A stretch of DNA of 64,000 nt, taken from the NCBI RefSeq assembly GCF_028714775.1, contig NZ_JAQTLS010000001.1:124001-188000 (forward strand), read 5' to 3'. This DNA is from Thiothrix sp. Lineage in GTDB: Bacteria > Pseudomonadota > Gammaproteobacteria > Thiotrichales > Thiotrichaceae. The notes beneath the pieces were generated by a model. It was not told the origin of the DNA. It searched no databases and saw nothing but the letters and a program-made list of their open reading frames with translations. Shown piece after piece: positions 35,815 through 44,853 of this stretch. Numbering within the stretch: position 1 is the stretch's first letter; each line of letters starts with the position of its first letter. A program made the position numbers and the translations under genes.

Positions 35815-36752
35815 TGCCCGTGGTGGATTATTACAGCGTTTACATGGTGCAAGATGGCGATCTCGTGGATGAAGATGTCGCCATCGTCGAACCGCAACAG
35901 GCGCAAAGCGTGCGCAGTGGGGATTATTCCTTCAGCCGTTCCAAATACCTGTTGGCAACGCAGGTGTACAAAGATTACAAGACCGAGTTTTACGGCGGTT
36001 GCCAGTTTAAGCAGCAACAAAAACTGCTGGTTCCGCTGCTGTCTTCATGCGGTTACACGCCGCGCAAGAGTGCCGTCCGCGCCAATCGTATCGAATGGGA
36101 ACACATTGTCCCTGCATGGGTTTTCGGGCATCAATTGCAATGCTGGCAAAACGGCGGGCGGGCGCATTGCCGCGACACCAGCAAAGCCTTCCGCCAGATG
36201 GAAGCTGACCTGCACAACCTTGTACCTGCGATTGGTGAGATCAACGGCGACCGCAGCAATTTCCGCTACCAAATGATCCCCGGCGAAGCGCGTATGTATG
36301 GCAACAAGGTCAATATGGAAATCGACTTCCCGCAACGCACTGCCGAACCGCCCGATAACGTGTGGGGCGATGCGGCGCGTGCCAGCCTTTACATGCGTGA
36401 CCGCTACGGCCTCAAGCTGGGCGACGCGCAGGAAAAACTGTTCCGCGCGTGGAATAACCTCGACCCGGTAGATCAGTGGGAACAGCAACGCAACCGCCTG
36501 ATCACGCAATTGCAGGGCAACGACAACCCTTACGTCACTCACTACCGCAAGCTAGGCGACAACGCCGACAGCCCCAGTACACCCCTTGGAAAAACTGCCG
36601 AAGCCCAAGACTGGGTAGACCGGCTTTACGCGCTGGTTATGCAGCACAAAGACAAGCTGCCGTATGCGGTGGTGTCACTGATAACATTGCTGTACTTGGG
36701 GTATGTACAGTTCCGGCGGCGCAAGGCGTCAAGGAAAACCAAGGCAGGCTGA
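35814..36752 (+). CDS. Endonuclease I (EndA/NucM-like) with C-terminal membrane anchor
   Basis: 312 residues. The nuclease core has the beta-beta-alpha-metal motif in RANRIEWEHIVPAWVFGHQ, then DLHNLVPAIGEINGDRSNFRY and WGDAARASLYMRDRYGLKL, as in periplasmic EndA/Vvn. Unlike those enzymes it has no N-terminal signal peptide; about 30 acidic residues come first. Instead there is a hydrophobic helix near the C-terminus (AVVSLITLLYLGYVQF) followed by basic residues. Either it is tail-anchored or the true N-terminus differs. Starts in an ATGA-type overlap with the AsmA gene. Confidence 0.85.
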   Translation: MPVVDYYSVYMVQDGDLVDEDVAIVEPQQAQSVRSGDYSFSRSKYLLATQVYKDYKTEFYGGCQFKQQQKLLVPLLSSCGYTPRKSAVRANRIEWEHIVPAWVFGHQLQCWQNGGRAHCRDTSKAFRQMEADLHNLVPAIGEINGDRSNFRYQMIPGEARMYGNKVNMEIDFPQRTAEPPDNVWGDAARASLYMRDRYGLKLGDAQEKLFRAWNNLDPVDQWEQQRNRLITQLQGNDNPYVTHYRKLGDNADSPSTPLGKTAEAQDWVDRLYALVMQHKDKLPYAVVSLITLLYLGYVQFRRRKASRKTKAG

Positions 36753-36768
36753 AGCCCCATAAAACATC

Positions 36769-36816
36769 ATAATTACTGTTTTAATGGCATAATTACAACT
36801 ATAATACTGTAATTAT
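36769..36816 (+). promoter_or_regulatory. hipBA promoter-operator with three octamer sites
   Basis: ATAATTAC at 36769-36776 and 36789-36796 and its inverse GTAATTAT at 36809-36816 lie exactly 20 bases apart, about two helical turns. A perfect -10, TATAAT (36800-36805), lies between the second and third sites, so a bound repressor would cover the promoter. This fits autorepression by the HipB-like protein that follows. Confidence 0.7.
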
Positions 36817-36832
36817 CCAGTGGGAGTTAACC

Positions 36833-37123
36833 ATGAATCTCCACGAACAAATCCGCGCCCGCCGCCGCGCCTTGGGTTTGACCCAATCTGACATGAAAAC
36901 CCGCATCGGCATGGGGCAACAGCAATACCAACGCATTGAAGCGGGCGGCAATGCCAATCTCGATACCCTCAAATTGATCGCTGATGGGTTAAATGCTGAC
37001 TTGCTGCTGATCCCGCGTAACCAAGTCCAAGCTGTGCTGGAAATGCTAAACGGCGTAGAAACAGATGCGGAAAACCCGTGGCAAGACCTATTGGGTGATT
37101 TATACGAAGGGGCAAAGCAATGA
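36833..37123 (+). CDS. hipB: HipB-like antitoxin / Xre-family repressor
   Basis: 96 residues. Helix-turn-helix of the Xre type: LHEQIRARRRALGLTQSDMKTRIGMGQQQYQRIEAGG, then LDTLKLIADGLNADLLLIPR. The C-terminal tail is acidic. Neutralises the HipA kinase and represses its own operon through the upstream octamers. The last 4 bases overlap the hipA start (ATGA), ensuring coupled synthesis. Confidence 0.9.
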   Translation: MNLHEQIRARRRALGLTQSDMKTRIGMGQQQYQRIEAGGNANLDTLKLIADGLNADLLLIPRNQVQAVLEMLNGVETDAENPWQDLLGDLYEGAKQ

Positions 37124-38373
37124 CACCCCCCGAACAAGCAAGCACCCTAGCCCTACACCTGTACGGTACGCACATCGCCTATGTGGTCGGCTTTGCCAAT
37201 GGGCAGAACATTGTAACCTTCACACCCGATTACCTACACGCCAGTGAACGCCCAACACTTACCCTGACCCAATTGGGCAAGCCCCAACTGCTGGAAAAAC
37301 CGTGGCATACCCGCCAGCGCTTACACCCCGTGCTTTCCAACTTATTGCCGGAAGGAGCGTTGCGTGCATGGGCAGCGCATCAATTGAAAATTCATCCAGA
37401 TAATGAATTCCCGCTGCTGGCGTGGCTCGGCAATGATTTGCCCGGCGCACTGATTGCCAGCCCGGTAGAGCCTGCGCATGTCCCCACGTGGGCATTGGCA
37501 AGACGCGCCCAAAGCACACCCGTACTCATCCCCGTTAGCCATTACGGGCAACGCTTTTCACTCGCTGGCGTGCAAATGAAATTTTCTGGCAAACACCAAG
37601 ACGGGCGTTACCACGTTACCCAAGCCGGAGAATTGGGAGATTGGATTATCAAAACACCCTCGACCCTGTACCCCGGCGTACCACTCAATGAATACAGCAG
37701 TATGCAACTGGCAAAACTGGCGGGGGTCGAAATCCCCGAAATCCGTTTGCTGCCAATGGCATCACTAAACGGCTTGCCGAATATTGCCTTGCCAGCCGAA
37801 ACCCATGCCTACGCTATCCGCCGCTTTGACCGTGATGAGGCGGGGGGACGCATCCACAGCGAAGATTTCGCCCAAATCCTGCAAAAATACCCGCATGAAA
37901 AATACCGCGACAGCAACTATGAAATGCTGGGGCGCATCCTCCACCAATACAGCCATGACAACATCAGCGACCTGCAACAACTGGCACGCCGCCTGCTGGT
38001 CAACATCCTGCTCGGTAATGGCGATGCCCATTTGAAAAACTGGACGGTACACTATCCCAACGGTATCACCCCACAACTTGCCCCCGCTTATGACATCCTC
38101 CACACCCAAGCCTACATCGCCAATGAAACACAAATCGCCCTCAACATGGGTGACGAAAAAGCTTGGCACACACTGGGCTGGCAACATTTCCAACGCTGGG
38201 CAAATAAAATTGGCGTAGCCTGGCCTGTCATTGAAACAGCATTACAAGACACCCTGCAACGCGCCCGTGACCAATGGCCTAAAGCCTTGCGGGAACTCCC
38301 CATGCTGGAAGCGCATCAAGCTAACTTGCGGATGCACTGGCAAAAACTCTCCCCCGATTGGCGCATCGGCTAA
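37120..38373 (+). CDS. hipA: HipA-family serine/threonine kinase toxin
   Basis: 417 residues. N-terminal subdomain with HPVLSNLLPEGALRAWAAHQ and FPLLAWLGNDLPGAL. Kinase core with the Gly-rich loop FSLAGVQMKFS, the Lys-bearing WIIKTPS, YAIRRFDRD, the catalytic loop LLGNGDAHLKNW and the metal-binding Asp of APAYDIL. HipA of E. coli phosphorylates GltX and arrests translation; targets of this relative are unknown. All kinase motifs appear intact. Its stop is directly followed by the ATG of the next gene, so readthrough transcription of the kinase cluster is possible. Confidence 0.9.
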   Translation: MTPPEQASTLALHLYGTHIAYVVGFANGQNIVTFTPDYLHASERPTLTLTQLGKPQLLEKPWHTRQRLHPVLSNLLPEGALRAWAAHQLKIHPDNEFPLLAWLGNDLPGALIASPVEPAHVPTWALARRAQSTPVLIPVSHYGQRFSLAGVQMKFSGKHQDGRYHVTQAGELGDWIIKTPSTLYPGVPLNEYSSMQLAKLAGVEIPEIRLLPMASLNGLPNIALPAETHAYAIRRFDRDEAGGRIHSEDFAQILQKYPHEKYRDSNYEMLGRILHQYSHDNISDLQQLARRLLVNILLGNGDAHLKNWTVHYPNGITPQLAPAYDILHTQAYIANETQIALNMGDEKAWHTLGWQHFQRWANKIGVAWPVIETALQDTLQRARDQWPKALRELPMLEAHQANLRMHWQKLSPDWRIG

Positions 38374-40668
38374 ATGGCGGCACGTTTTTCCTTCATACAG
38401 CAAATAATCATGATCTTGCTGGGGATGGTCATTTCTAGCGCCTCGCAGGCCACCCCAACCTTGCTTGTCCCTAACGAACAAATCACGCAAAGCGTCAGCC
38501 TTTCCCCCTATCTCGAACTGCTGGAAGACCCGACCCAGCAACTGGGCATTACCCAAGTCAGTTCCGCAGCGTATTCCCATCGTTTTGTACCGAATACCGC
38601 TGCTGTGCCTGATTTCGGGCGTAGCCGTTCGGTATGGTGGGTACGTTTCCAACTGCATTCTGAACACACACAGGAATGGTATTTGCTGCTTGACCGCCCC
38701 ATCGGCGGAATCACGGAAGCCTTCTTAGCGCCGGGAACGCAAAGCCATTTGCACCGTTTGGACGACTTCCGTTTGCCCGTGTGGCATTTGACTATGGCGG
38801 CAGGGGATTCTGTCACGGTATACCTTCGGGCAAACAATGGGCAGGCATTATTGACTTTACCCCTCAAATTGCTGGGTGCAGAAACCTTGCTAAAAACCAA
38901 CAGCAGGGAAGAGATTTTGTTCACCGCCCTGTTTGCGGGAATGGCAATCCTAGCAGTGTATAACTTATTGCTATTTTCCAGTTTACGGGAATACAGCTAC
39001 CTGAGTTTGACCCTACTGTTGTTTGCCAGCGACCTGTTCATTTTGCGTGAAACCAACCTATTTCCTACCTTGGCATGGCTGAATAACCCAACACAGTATT
39101 TTTACACCACACCTTTGCTATTGATGTTTATTACGGGCTTCCAGTATTGGGGCTATGTCAATCAAGGGGCAAGCAAGATCATGGGGCATTTGTGTCGCTG
39201 GATACCACGCCTATCAGTGATGGCAATCCCTTTTATGGGACTAGCATACCGGGGGGAACAAGTCATTTTTGGCATTGGCTTGTCCTTAATGCCTGTTATT
39301 TTCGTCCTTACCAGTTTAATTGTGTGGCAAGGGCATCGTCCCAGCCGCGTTGCATACGGGGCTTTAATTACCCTGATTATTGCTACCGCACCTTATTCCG
39401 CCATGCAAGCTGGCTGGTTCACGCATGACAAACCCTTTGTCTACCTTGCTGCAAGCGGATTTTTGCTAACGGCTTTGTTACTGTCCTTTGTTCAGGCGGA
39501 ACAGACCCGTTGGTTGCGCGAGGCAAAGGAACGGGCGGAAGCCACTGACAAGGCCAAAGACACCTTCCTCACCACCATGAGCCATGAGTTACGCACGCCC
39601 ATCCACGCAATCATTGGGTTGGCTGATCTGCTGCGCAAAACGCCCTGCCCAGAAGCGCAAGCGGTGTATCTGGAAAAACTGCTGTCCTCATCACACCATT
39701 TACAGGGGCTGGTGGATGATGTCCTTGACCTGTCGCGGATCGGTGCTGGAAAGCTGGAACTGGAAACCACCGCTTTCCGGTTAGACGAAGAACTGGACAA
39801 GCTGCACCAGATGTTCAGCCTCGCTGCCCAACAAAAGAGCTTGGTGTTATCCGTCACGAAAGCCATGCCTCCCGGTTTGCAGTTGCTGGGCGATTTGGTA
39901 CGCCTGAAACAAGTGCTGGTCAATTTGCTGGGAAATGCCCTGAAATTTACCGAGCAAGGCAGCATTACTTTGACAGTGCGGCAAATGACAGGCGATGCGG
40001 GCGGGCATATCCACCTCTATTTTGAAGTGAACGATACTGGCATTGGCATCAGCAGCAACCAGCAGCAGTACTTGTTCCAAGCGTTTTCCCAAGCGGACAG
40101 TTCTACCGCACGCCGCTACGGTGGTTCCGGCTTGGGTTTGGTAATCAGCCGCAAGTTGGTAAAGCTAATGGGCGGTGAGTTGGAATTAGAGAGCGAACCA
40201 AACAAAGGCAGCCGTTTCTTTTTCACCCTCACATTCCCGCTCATACAAGAACAGCCCAATCCAATGGCAAACACCCCAAGTGCACTGAACAGTTTGGCGG
40301 GGAAAGGTTTGCACGTGCTGCTGGTGGATGACGACATACTCAACCGCTATCTCGGCGAACAGATGCTGGATAAGCTCGGGGTCAAAGCGACGGTGGTAGA
40401 AAGCGGGCAAGCCGCACTCCAGCAATTGCAACACCAAACCTTCGACTTGGTGATGATGGATGTCAGTATGCCGGACATGGATGGCTACACCACCACCCGC
40501 CACATCCGCGCTGCCGGATTCACCGCGTTGCCCATCATTGCCGTGACTGCCCATGTGATCGAAGGGGAACCCGAACGCTGCCAAGCCTCAGGAATGGATG
40601 GTTATCTGGGCAAACCGTTTGGGCTTGAGGCATTACATACCCTGCTGACCCAATACACTGACAAGTAA
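38374..40668 (+). CDS. 7TMR-DISM hybrid sensor histidine kinase (copy 1)
   Basis: 764 residues. Signal peptide, periplasmic DISM-type beta domain (YLELLEDPTQQLGITQV...RSVWWVRFQLHSE...WYLLLDRPIGGITEAF), seven membrane helices (about 170-375), a HisKA domain with TTMSHELRTPIHAIIGLADLL, an ATPase domain (NLLGNALKFTEQG, DTGIGI, YGGSGLGLVISRK), and a receiver domain with phospho-acceptor Asp in DLVMMDVSMPDMDGY. Signal unknown. It is a paralogue of the protein at 44854. A hybrid kinase of this type needs an Hpt protein; one is coded at 43960. Confidence 0.9.
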   Translation: MAARFSFIQQIIMILLGMVISSASQATPTLLVPNEQITQSVSLSPYLELLEDPTQQLGITQVSSAAYSHRFVPNTAAVPDFGRSRSVWWVRFQLHSEHTQEWYLLLDRPIGGITEAFLAPGTQSHLHRLDDFRLPVWHLTMAAGDSVTVYLRANNGQALLTLPLKLLGAETLLKTNSREEILFTALFAGMAILAVYNLLLFSSLREYSYLSLTLLLFASDLFILRETNLFPTLAWLNNPTQYFYTTPLLLMFITGFQYWGYVNQGASKIMGHLCRWIPRLSVMAIPFMGLAYRGEQVIFGIGLSLMPVIFVLTSLIVWQGHRPSRVAYGALITLIIATAPYSAMQAGWFTHDKPFVYLAASGFLLTALLLSFVQAEQTRWLREAKERAEATDKAKDTFLTTMSHELRTPIHAIIGLADLLRKTPCPEAQAVYLEKLLSSSHHLQGLVDDVLDLSRIGAGKLELETTAFRLDEELDKLHQMFSLAAQQKSLVLSVTKAMPPGLQLLGDLVRLKQVLVNLLGNALKFTEQGSITLTVRQMTGDAGGHIHLYFEVNDTGIGISSNQQQYLFQAFSQADSSTARRYGGSGLGLVISRKLVKLMGGELELESEPNKGSRFFFTLTFPLIQEQPNPMANTPSALNSLAGKGLHVLLVDDDILNRYLGEQMLDKLGVKATVVESGQAALQQLQHQTFDLVMMDVSMPDMDGYTTTRHIRAAGFTALPIIAVTAHVIEGEPERCQASGMDGYLGKPFGLEALHTLLTQYTDK

Positions 40669-40700
40669 CAGCCTAGCCTATACCCCGCTATACTTAAAGC

Positions 40701-41906
40701 ATGAAACCGCAAGACACCCTCCATTTCAGCTACCGCGCTTTACGTGCCTATCCGGGGCGTACTGCACTGATCCTGCTGGCAATGTGTATCGGTGTCGCTG
40801 CCATCATCTTGCTCACTTCATTGGGGGAAGGCGCTCGCCTGTACGTGATCGGGCAGTTCCAAGGTTTGGGGTCTAACCTGCTGATCGTATTGCCGGGGCG
40901 TTCGGAAACCACCGGCGGTGCGCCGCCGCTCGTAGGCACGACCCCACGTGACCTGACGCTGGACGATGCACTTGCCCTGCAACGCAGCACCGCCATCAAA
41001 GACGTTGCCCCCATTATCCTCGGCGCAGCACCTGTTTCGTTTGATGCCCGTGAACGCGAAGTAACCATCATGGGTTCCACCCCCGCTTTGCTCAGCGCCC
41101 GCCAACTGGAGCTTGCCATTGGGCAATCGCTGCCTGACGGCAACCCGCGTGTCGCCACTGCCGTGTGCTTGCTGGGGGAAACGGTGTGGAAAGAACTGTT
41201 CGCCAACCGCAATGCCTTGGGTGAATGGGTACGCATCGGACAAACCCGTTTCCGCGTGATCGGGATACTCGCGGGCAAGGGGCAATCCATGGGCAGTGAC
41301 ATGAGCGACATGGTGGTGATCCCGGTTGCCAGTGCCCGGAACTTATTCAACGCCCCCTCGCTGTTCCGCATCATCGTCACCGCCGAAAGCAAAGGGCAAC
41401 TGGAACAAGCCAAACAAGACATCGAACACACCATCAGCCAACGCCACGACGGGGACAATGACATCACCATCATTACCCAAGATTCGCTGATCGGCACTTT
41501 CGACAATATCCTCACCGCGCTGACGTGGGCACTCGGCGGCATTGCGGCGGTCAGCCTGATTGTCGCGGGCATCCTGATCATGAACGTGATGCTGGTCGCG
41601 GTCAGCCAACGCAAGGCGGAAATCGGCCTGCTCAAAGCTTTGGGCGCACCGACTTCGCAAGTTTTACGCCTGTTCCTCACCGAAGCAACCTTACTGGCAA
41701 GTGCGGGCGGCATGATTGGTTTGCTGCTGGGCTTGGGCGGGGTATTCGTGCTTAACCAAGCCGTGCCGGATTTCACCGCGCAACCACCGCTGTGGGCGCT
41801 GATTGCCTCGGTGCTGATTACTTTCATTACTGGCTTGGTATTTGGCAGCATTCCGGCGAAACAGGCAGCGCGGCTTGATCCAGTCGCGGCGCTGTCGGGG
41901 AGGTAG
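40701..41906 (+). CDS. ABC transporter permease, MacB/FtsX type (first of two)
   Basis: 401 residues. N-terminal helix (ALILLAMCIGVAAIILLTSLGEGARLYV), a periplasmic MacB-PCD domain (GLGSNLLIVLPGRSET...) and the FtsX module with three helices (IAAVSLIVAGILIMNVMLVAVSQRKAEIGLLKALGAPTSQV...). These permeases act with a cytoplasmic ATPase to drive export or mechanotransmission. No ATPase gene is present on either side. A near neighbour copy follows 2 bases after its stop. Confidence 0.88.
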   Translation: MKPQDTLHFSYRALRAYPGRTALILLAMCIGVAAIILLTSLGEGARLYVIGQFQGLGSNLLIVLPGRSETTGGAPPLVGTTPRDLTLDDALALQRSTAIKDVAPIILGAAPVSFDAREREVTIMGSTPALLSARQLELAIGQSLPDGNPRVATAVCLLGETVWKELFANRNALGEWVRIGQTRFRVIGILAGKGQSMGSDMSDMVVIPVASARNLFNAPSLFRIIVTAESKGQLEQAKQDIEHTISQRHDGDNDITIITQDSLIGTFDNILTALTWALGGIAAVSLIVAGILIMNVMLVAVSQRKAEIGLLKALGAPTSQVLRLFLTEATLLASAGGMIGLLLGLGGVFVLNQAVPDFTAQPPLWALIASVLITFITGLVFGSIPAKQAARLDPVAALSGR

Positions 41907-41908
41907 CC

Positions 41909-43108
41909 ATGCTGCTCGCCGACTACCTGCACCTTGCCACCACAAGCATCCGTTTCAGCCGGATGCGCAGTTTCCTCACCGCTTTGGGGATCGCGGTCGG
42001 GATTACCGCCGTGGTGTTGCTGACCGCCTTGGGCAGCGGGGTGCAACAGTACATCCTTAACCAATTTACCCAATTCGGCGCACACATCATTGCCATCAAC
42101 CCTGGCAAAAGTTCAACATTGGGGGTTTCGGGCGCAATGATCAGCAGCGTCCGCCCGCTGTCGATTGAAGATGCGGATAGCTTACGGCGCATCCAAGGCG
42201 TCCAAACTTCCGTGCCAGTGGTGCAAGGCAACTCCCCGGTGGAGGCAGGCGAACGTACCCGCTGGACAACCGTGCTCGGCGTCAACCACGAAACCCCGCA
42301 AACGTGGCAGCTCCCCGTTGCCAGCGGGCAATTCCTGCCCGACGATGCCGCCCGCCAAGCACGTAACCTTGCGGTGATTGGGGCGAAAATACGCTCCGAA
42401 TTGTTCCCCAACAGCAATCCTTTGGGGCAACACATCCGCATCGGGCAAGAACGTTTCCGCGTCATCGGGGTGATGGAATCGAAAGGGCAAATCTTGGGGT
42501 TCGACATGGATGATGCGGTCTACATCCCGACTGCCCGCGCCCTTGCGCTATTCAACCGCGAAGGGCTGATGGAAGTCGACGTGCTCTACCAGCCGGGTGC
42601 GGATGAAACGAATATAATCAAACAAATAAAAATAATCTTGAACCAACGCCACGGTGCTGAAGACATAACCATAACCAGCCAAAGCGATATGCTCAAAACA
42701 CTGGGTTCTATCCTCACCATCCTCAAAGCCGTGGTGGCGGGGATTGGGAGCATTTCGCTGTTGGTCGGCGGCGTGGGCATCCTCACGATCATGAGTATTG
42801 CAGTCAACGAACGTACCGGAGAAATTGGGCTATTACGCGCCTTAGGCGCATCACGCCAGCAAGTGACACGCCTGTTCTTGCTGGAAGCAGCGGCATTGGC
42901 AGGTCTAGGGGGGATTGCGGGAATGGTGGTCGGAATCAGTATTGCGTGGCTATTACACGCGGCTATGCCCTCAATGCCGGTGAAAATCGACTGGCTATAC
43001 GTGCTATTGGCGGAAAGCGTGGCGATAGTCACGGGCTTGCTGGCAGGCTTTGCCCCAGCACAGCGGGCATCTGCTTTGCCGCCCGTCGATGCACTACGCA
43101 GCGAATAA
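41909..43108 (+). CDS. ABC transporter permease, MacB/FtsX type (second of two)
   Basis: 399 residues, homologous to the preceding permease: FLTALGIAVGITAVVLLTALGSGVQQYIL at the N-terminus, a MacB-PCD domain (FGAHIIAINPGKSSTLG), and the FtsX part ISLLVGGVGILTIMSIAVNERTGEIGLLRALGASRQQVTRLFL. The pair could form a heterodimer. Substrate and ATPase are unidentified. Confidence 0.88.
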   Translation: MLLADYLHLATTSIRFSRMRSFLTALGIAVGITAVVLLTALGSGVQQYILNQFTQFGAHIIAINPGKSSTLGVSGAMISSVRPLSIEDADSLRRIQGVQTSVPVVQGNSPVEAGERTRWTTVLGVNHETPQTWQLPVASGQFLPDDAARQARNLAVIGAKIRSELFPNSNPLGQHIRIGQERFRVIGVMESKGQILGFDMDDAVYIPTARALALFNREGLMEVDVLYQPGADETNIIKQIKIILNQRHGAEDITITSQSDMLKTLGSILTILKAVVAGIGSISLLVGGVGILTIMSIAVNERTGEIGLLRALGASRQQVTRLFLLEAAALAGLGGIAGMVVGISIAWLLHAAMPSMPVKIDWLYVLLAESVAIVTGLLAGFAPAQRASALPPVDALRSE

Positions 43109-43236
43109 TAATCACTCAATAGCAGAGAAAATAGCCATTTGGGATATTTTAATTTAGTATTTTCCGTTCCAGCAGCTAAACTACCTGTAATATCTAGACG
43201 CTGGCTTAGGGCTAATCACCGACATAAAGAAGAAGT

Positions 43237-43944
43237 ATGAGCAACAATGGCTTAACAACATGCGAGGGTCACAGCATCCTAATTGTGGATGATGATTTAG
43301 TCCTTCAAGAGCTGCTTGGGCAATTTCTGCATCAGCAAGGTTTTCAAGTAACCCACGCTAAAAATGGAGAAGAGGCAAGCAGAATCCTCCCCCAACATAC
43401 CCCTGCTTTAATCATTCTCGACATCATTATGCCGGGCAAAAATGGCTTGTATTGGCTGCAATGGATTAAGGAAAACTGCCCCCACATGCCGGTGCTGATC
43501 CTGTCTTCGCAATCCAGTGACCAAGAGCGGATTCAAGGGCTGGAACTGGGGGCGGAAGATTACTTGACTAAACCATTCCACCCCAGAGAATTGCTCATAC
43601 GGGTGCGCAACATCTTGCGTCTTTACTTAAACAATGGCAAAAAGACTTTCATGATTGGTTCCTGCCTGTTTGACCCTGAGCGTGAATTGTTAATCCGTTG
43701 GGAAACGGTTCCCACTAAATTGACACCGGCTGACACCCAATTGCTACTGTTTTTCTGTCAAAATGCGGGGCAAATCCTGACGCGGGATGCCATTTCTCAC
43801 GCCTTACACGGCAATGAACACAACCCACTGGACAGAAAGATAGACATGCAGATCAATCGGCTGAAAAAAAGGATCGGGAACACCATTGATGTATCCAAGC
43901 ATTTGCAAACCGTTTGGCGCAAAGGCTACCGTTTTATCCTGTGA
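43237..43944 (+). CDS. OmpR-family response regulator
   Basis: 235 residues. Receiver with ILIVDDDLVLQELLGQFL, phospho-acceptor Asp in LIILDIIMPGKNGL and Lys in AEDYLTKPFHPRELLIR. Winged-helix output with KLTPADTQLLLFFCQNAGQILTR and DRKIDMQINRLKKRIGN...TVWRKGYRFIL. It lies between the two hybrid kinases and 15 bases before a free Hpt protein, so it is the likely terminal regulator of the phosphorelay. Confidence 0.92.
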   Translation: MSNNGLTTCEGHSILIVDDDLVLQELLGQFLHQQGFQVTHAKNGEEASRILPQHTPALIILDIIMPGKNGLYWLQWIKENCPHMPVLILSSQSSDQERIQGLELGAEDYLTKPFHPRELLIRVRNILRLYLNNGKKTFMIGSCLFDPERELLIRWETVPTKLTPADTQLLLFFCQNAGQILTRDAISHALHGNEHNPLDRKIDMQINRLKKRIGNTIDVSKHLQTVWRKGYRFIL

Positions 43945-43959
43945 AATACGGCAAACAGC

Positions 43960-44274
43960 ATGAAAATACTGACCGACTCATTAGGGGAGGAAGGGGCGAA
44001 ACGCTTTCTGGAATTTTCCCTCCCACACATCCAGCAACGCAACAGCGCCTTGCTCGCCTGCTTGTCAGTACAAGATTGGCAACAAGCCGCTGCCCAAGCA
44101 CACAGCATCAAGGGAACCGTGAATTTGTATGGCTCCCCCGATTTGCTTGAACATCTGGACAAGATCATCCGCAAGGACATAGAACATATCCACACGCCAC
44201 ACTTCACCGACAGCCTCAAACAGCAATTGTCGACAACTGAAGAAGAAATAATTAATTACTTATCAATTAGATAG
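43960..44274 (+). CDS. Stand-alone histidine phosphotransfer (Hpt) protein
   Basis: 104 residues, all-helical. The phospho-acceptor His lies in AAAQAHSIKGTVNLYGSPDLLEHL. It would carry phosphate from the receiver domains of the hybrid kinases (38374, 44854) to the OmpR-type regulator just upstream. No membrane segment. Confidence 0.88.
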   Translation: MKILTDSLGEEGAKRFLEFSLPHIQQRNSALLACLSVQDWQQAAAQAHSIKGTVNLYGSPDLLEHLDKIIRKDIEHIHTPHFTDSLKQQLSTTEEEIINYLSIR

Positions 44275-44300
44275 AAATACTGCGGCTCACCAGTAACGGC

Positions 44301-44315
44301 AAATTGTTACAATTT
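44301..44315. promoter_or_regulatory. Palindrome AAATTGTTACAATTT upstream of the small secreted gene
   Basis: Perfect 7-base arms around one central base, 106 bases before the ATG at 44421, followed by related TGTGACA and GTGACAATT words. It could be the binding site of the regulator coded at 43237 or of a Crp/Fnr-like protein; which one is unknown. Confidence 0.35.
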
Positions 44316-44420
44316 GTGACAGTTTTTTGCGTGACAATTCCCCACTTCCGCTATTAAGCTCCTATTCAGTTAGTTACTGCGTGGGCAGGACGCTCACGGT
44401 TTGCGATAAGGAGTAGGATA

Positions 44421-44708
44421 ATGATACTGATAAAAAAACTGCTGCCGTACAGTGTATGTCTTACGGTTTTACTGACAACACAAGCAAGCTTGGCGGAGTC
44501 CAAGTGGGCAGATGCAGAACACAAAAAATTTGGGGACACCATAACAGAGGGGACGGGGGAATCCACAAACCCCGTTACCCCTTATATTGAAGCGGCGGCA
44601 ATGCTACACAGCAGCCTGTACAAGCACCTCCGCGAATCGGACGATTTCGTCAAACTGGAAAGCCTCGCCAACGTTTTATGGCAAGAAGAGTTTGATAAAA
44701 AAGACTGA
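44421..44708 (+). CDS. Small secreted protein of unknown function
   Basis: 95 residues with a signal peptide (LLPYSVCLTVLLTTQASLA) and AAGGAG 9 bases before the ATG. The mature 65 residues (ESKWADAEHKKFGDTITEGTG...YIEAAAMLHSSLYKHLRESD) are helical and acidic, with no recognised domain. It sits between the Hpt gene and the second hybrid kinase with its own terminator, so it may be a signal or target of that relay. Confidence 0.7.
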   Translation: MILIKKLLPYSVCLTVLLTTQASLAESKWADAEHKKFGDTITEGTGESTNPVTPYIEAAAMLHSSLYKHLRESDDFVKLESLANVLWQEEFDKKD

Positions 44709-44719
44709 TACGATTTTAC

Positions 44720-44768
44720 ACAACCTGACTGAATGCGCCATTTCAATAAACAGTCAGGTTGTCTTTTT
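44720..44768 (+). terminator. Intrinsic terminator after the small secreted gene
   Basis: ACAACCTGACTG (44720-44731) and CAGTCAGGTTGT (44751-44762) form a perfect 12-base stem, followed by CTTTTT. Confidence 0.85.
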
Positions 44769-44782
44769 ACGCTTCCTCTGTG

Positions 44783-44826
44783 ACCAGCCCTGCCTACTCC
44801 CTCAACGGGTGGAGGCTGGTTTTTTT
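44783..44826 (+). terminator. Second terminator-like hairpin 28 bases before the hybrid kinase
   Basis: ACCAGCC (44783-44789) and GGCTGGT (44814-44820) followed by six more T's. Being the second terminator in tandem and close to the 44854 start, it may be an attenuator for the kinase gene or simply a back-up terminator. Confidence 0.6.
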
Positions 44827-44853
44827 CTTTCATTCCGTCTTTAATACAGGCAC

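Noticed and set aside
40748-42085. Long minus-strand open frame opposite the ABC permeases
   Set aside because: Ser/Met/Thr-rich antisense of real genes with no domain; the plus-strand permeases are clearly homologous to MacB/FtsX proteins.
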